Shown one piece after another: positions 6,227 through 6,747 of a DNA stretch of 6,747 bases. The stretch is from Planctomycetaceae bacterium (GTDB taxonomy: Bacteria > Planctomycetota > Planctomycetia > Pirellulales > Pirellulaceae): the NCBI GenBank assembly GCA_007695205.1, contig REEF01000193.1:1-6747 (forward strand), in the 5' to 3' direction. The position numbers and the translations under genes were made by a program. Every line of letters begins with the position of its first letter. The stretch's first letter is position 1. The notes beneath the pieces are model-generated. The model had not been told where the DNA came from. It saw nothing but the letters and a program-made list of their open reading frames with translations, and did no database searches.

Positions 6227-6255
6227 TTGATGATCGGTTTTCCGCTCTTTATCAT
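6227..6255 (+). promoter_or_regulatory. glgX: Sigma70-type promoter for glgX
   Basis: TTGATG (6227-6232), a 17-base spacer and TATCAT (6250-6255) form a good sigma70-type promoter, with 5 of 6 matches in each box. The predicted transcript starts near 6262, about 18 bases before the glgX GTG, and includes the ribosome-binding site AAGGAG (6266-6271). It points away from the operon promoter at 6105-6077, with about 120 bases between the two -35 boxes. Confidence 0.62.
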
Positions 6256-6279
6256 GCTCGGTTGTAAGGAGATTTCATT

Positions 6280-6747
6280 GTGTTAATCTGGCCTGGGAAA
6301 GCATATCCTCTGGGGGGCACGTGGGACGGCAAAGGAGTAAATTTTGCCATTTTTTCGGAGCACGCCACCAAGGTGGAACTGTGCCTGTTCGATTCGGCAG
6401 ACTCGGACCAGCAGACGCACTGCATTCCGCTGACGGAGCATACCGACCGCATCTGGCACTGTTATCTACCCGGTGTCGGCCCCGGGCAGGTCTACGGCTA
6501 CCGTGTTCACGGACCTTATGAACCAGCGTCGGGGCATCGCTTCAACCCTAGCAAGGTGCTGCTCGATCCGTACGCCAAAGCCATCGCCCGCGATGTGAAG
6601 TGGGATGACTCGTTGTTCGGCTATCGCGTCGGGGATTCCGACGCCGACTTGAGCATGGACGATCGCGACAGCGCCGCGTTTGCTCCGCTGGCGGAGGTGA
6701 TCGATCCTTTCTTCGACTGGGGTGATGACCGGTCGCCCTGTCGTCCC
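6280..6747 (+). CDS. glgX: Glycogen debranching enzyme GlgX (isoamylase-type), N-terminal part
   Basis: The start is a GTG at 6280, 8 bases after AAGGAG; the first residues are MLIWPGKAYPLGGTWDGKGV. The frame is open to the right edge (156 codons, no stop), so the gene is cut off by the window. The visible part is the N-terminal CBM48/isoamylase beta-sandwich: WPGKxYPLGxTWDGxGVNFAxFSEHATxVELCLFD (about 4-40), then VYGYRVHGPYEPASGHRFNP (about 73-92), SKVLLDPYAKAIARD, LFGYRVGD and DRDSAAFAPL. It closes with VIDPFFDWGDDR, which leads into the GH13 catalytic barrel. GlgX-type enzymes hydrolyse alpha-1,6 branches of glycogen or limit dextrins in the cytoplasm; TreX-like relatives in trehalose pathways share this N-terminus. 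The catalytic residues lie beyond the window and could not be checked. It is transcribed divergently from the ATPase operon. Confidence 0.93.
   Translation, partial: MLIWPGKAYPLGGTWDGKGVNFAIFSEHATKVELCLFDSADSDQQTHCIPLTEHTDRIWHCYLPGVGPGQVYGYRVHGPYEPASGHRFNPSKVLLDPYAKAIARDVKWDDSLFGYRVGDSDADLSMDDRDSAAFAPLAEVIDPFFDWGDDRSPCRP

Noticed and set aside
6187..6267. Small plus-strand frame of about 26 codons after a GGAGG motif
   Set aside because: The purine-rich site is only one or two bases from the ATG, the frame covers the glgX promoter and would lie upstream of the predicted transcript start, and the peptide shows no recognisable pattern.

Overview
The window looks like a GC-rich (roughly 60%, judged by eye) chromosomal segment of a Gram-negative bacterium, most likely a gammaproteobacterium. 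The gene types (LapA-like, DUF502, MscS, P-type ATPase, GlgX) and clear sigma70-type promoters point that way, but no gene is diagnostic of a genus. There is no sign of phage, transposon, CRISPR, tRNA or rRNA.

Layout: almost the whole window is one leftward (minus-strand) gene string. In transcription order it contains: a P2-type cation-transporting P-type ATPase (6029-3303); a CNNM/DUF21 membrane protein overlapping it by an ATGA junction (3306-2257); a small LapA/DUF1049 two-helix membrane protein (2215-1991); a short protein with a winged-helix-like C-terminal half, broken by one extra base (1953-1554); an MscS-family mechanosensitive channel (1537-713); a truncated DUF502 membrane protein (620-417); and the two ends of a debranching-enzyme/invertase-like glycosidase joined out of frame (417 to the left edge). 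A good promoter (6105-6077) sits just before the ATPase gene and probably drives the string. On the right, divergently transcribed from its own good promoter (6227-6255), is the first 156 codons of glgX, the glycogen debranching enzyme, which runs off the right edge.

How it fits together (inference): the leftward string combines cation pumping and ion-flux membrane proteins with a mechanosensitive channel, and is bracketed by two carbohydrate-mobilising enzymes. That suggests a link between ion or osmotic homeostasis and glycogen or compatible-sugar turnover.

The main anomaly is quality or decay. The right half is intact, but three genes in the left 2 kb carry lesions: a one-base frameshift, and two genes that keep both ends or the N-terminus while lacking the middle. 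Either this part of the operon is decaying, or the assembly here is faulty. I do not see a convincing new defence or mobile system.
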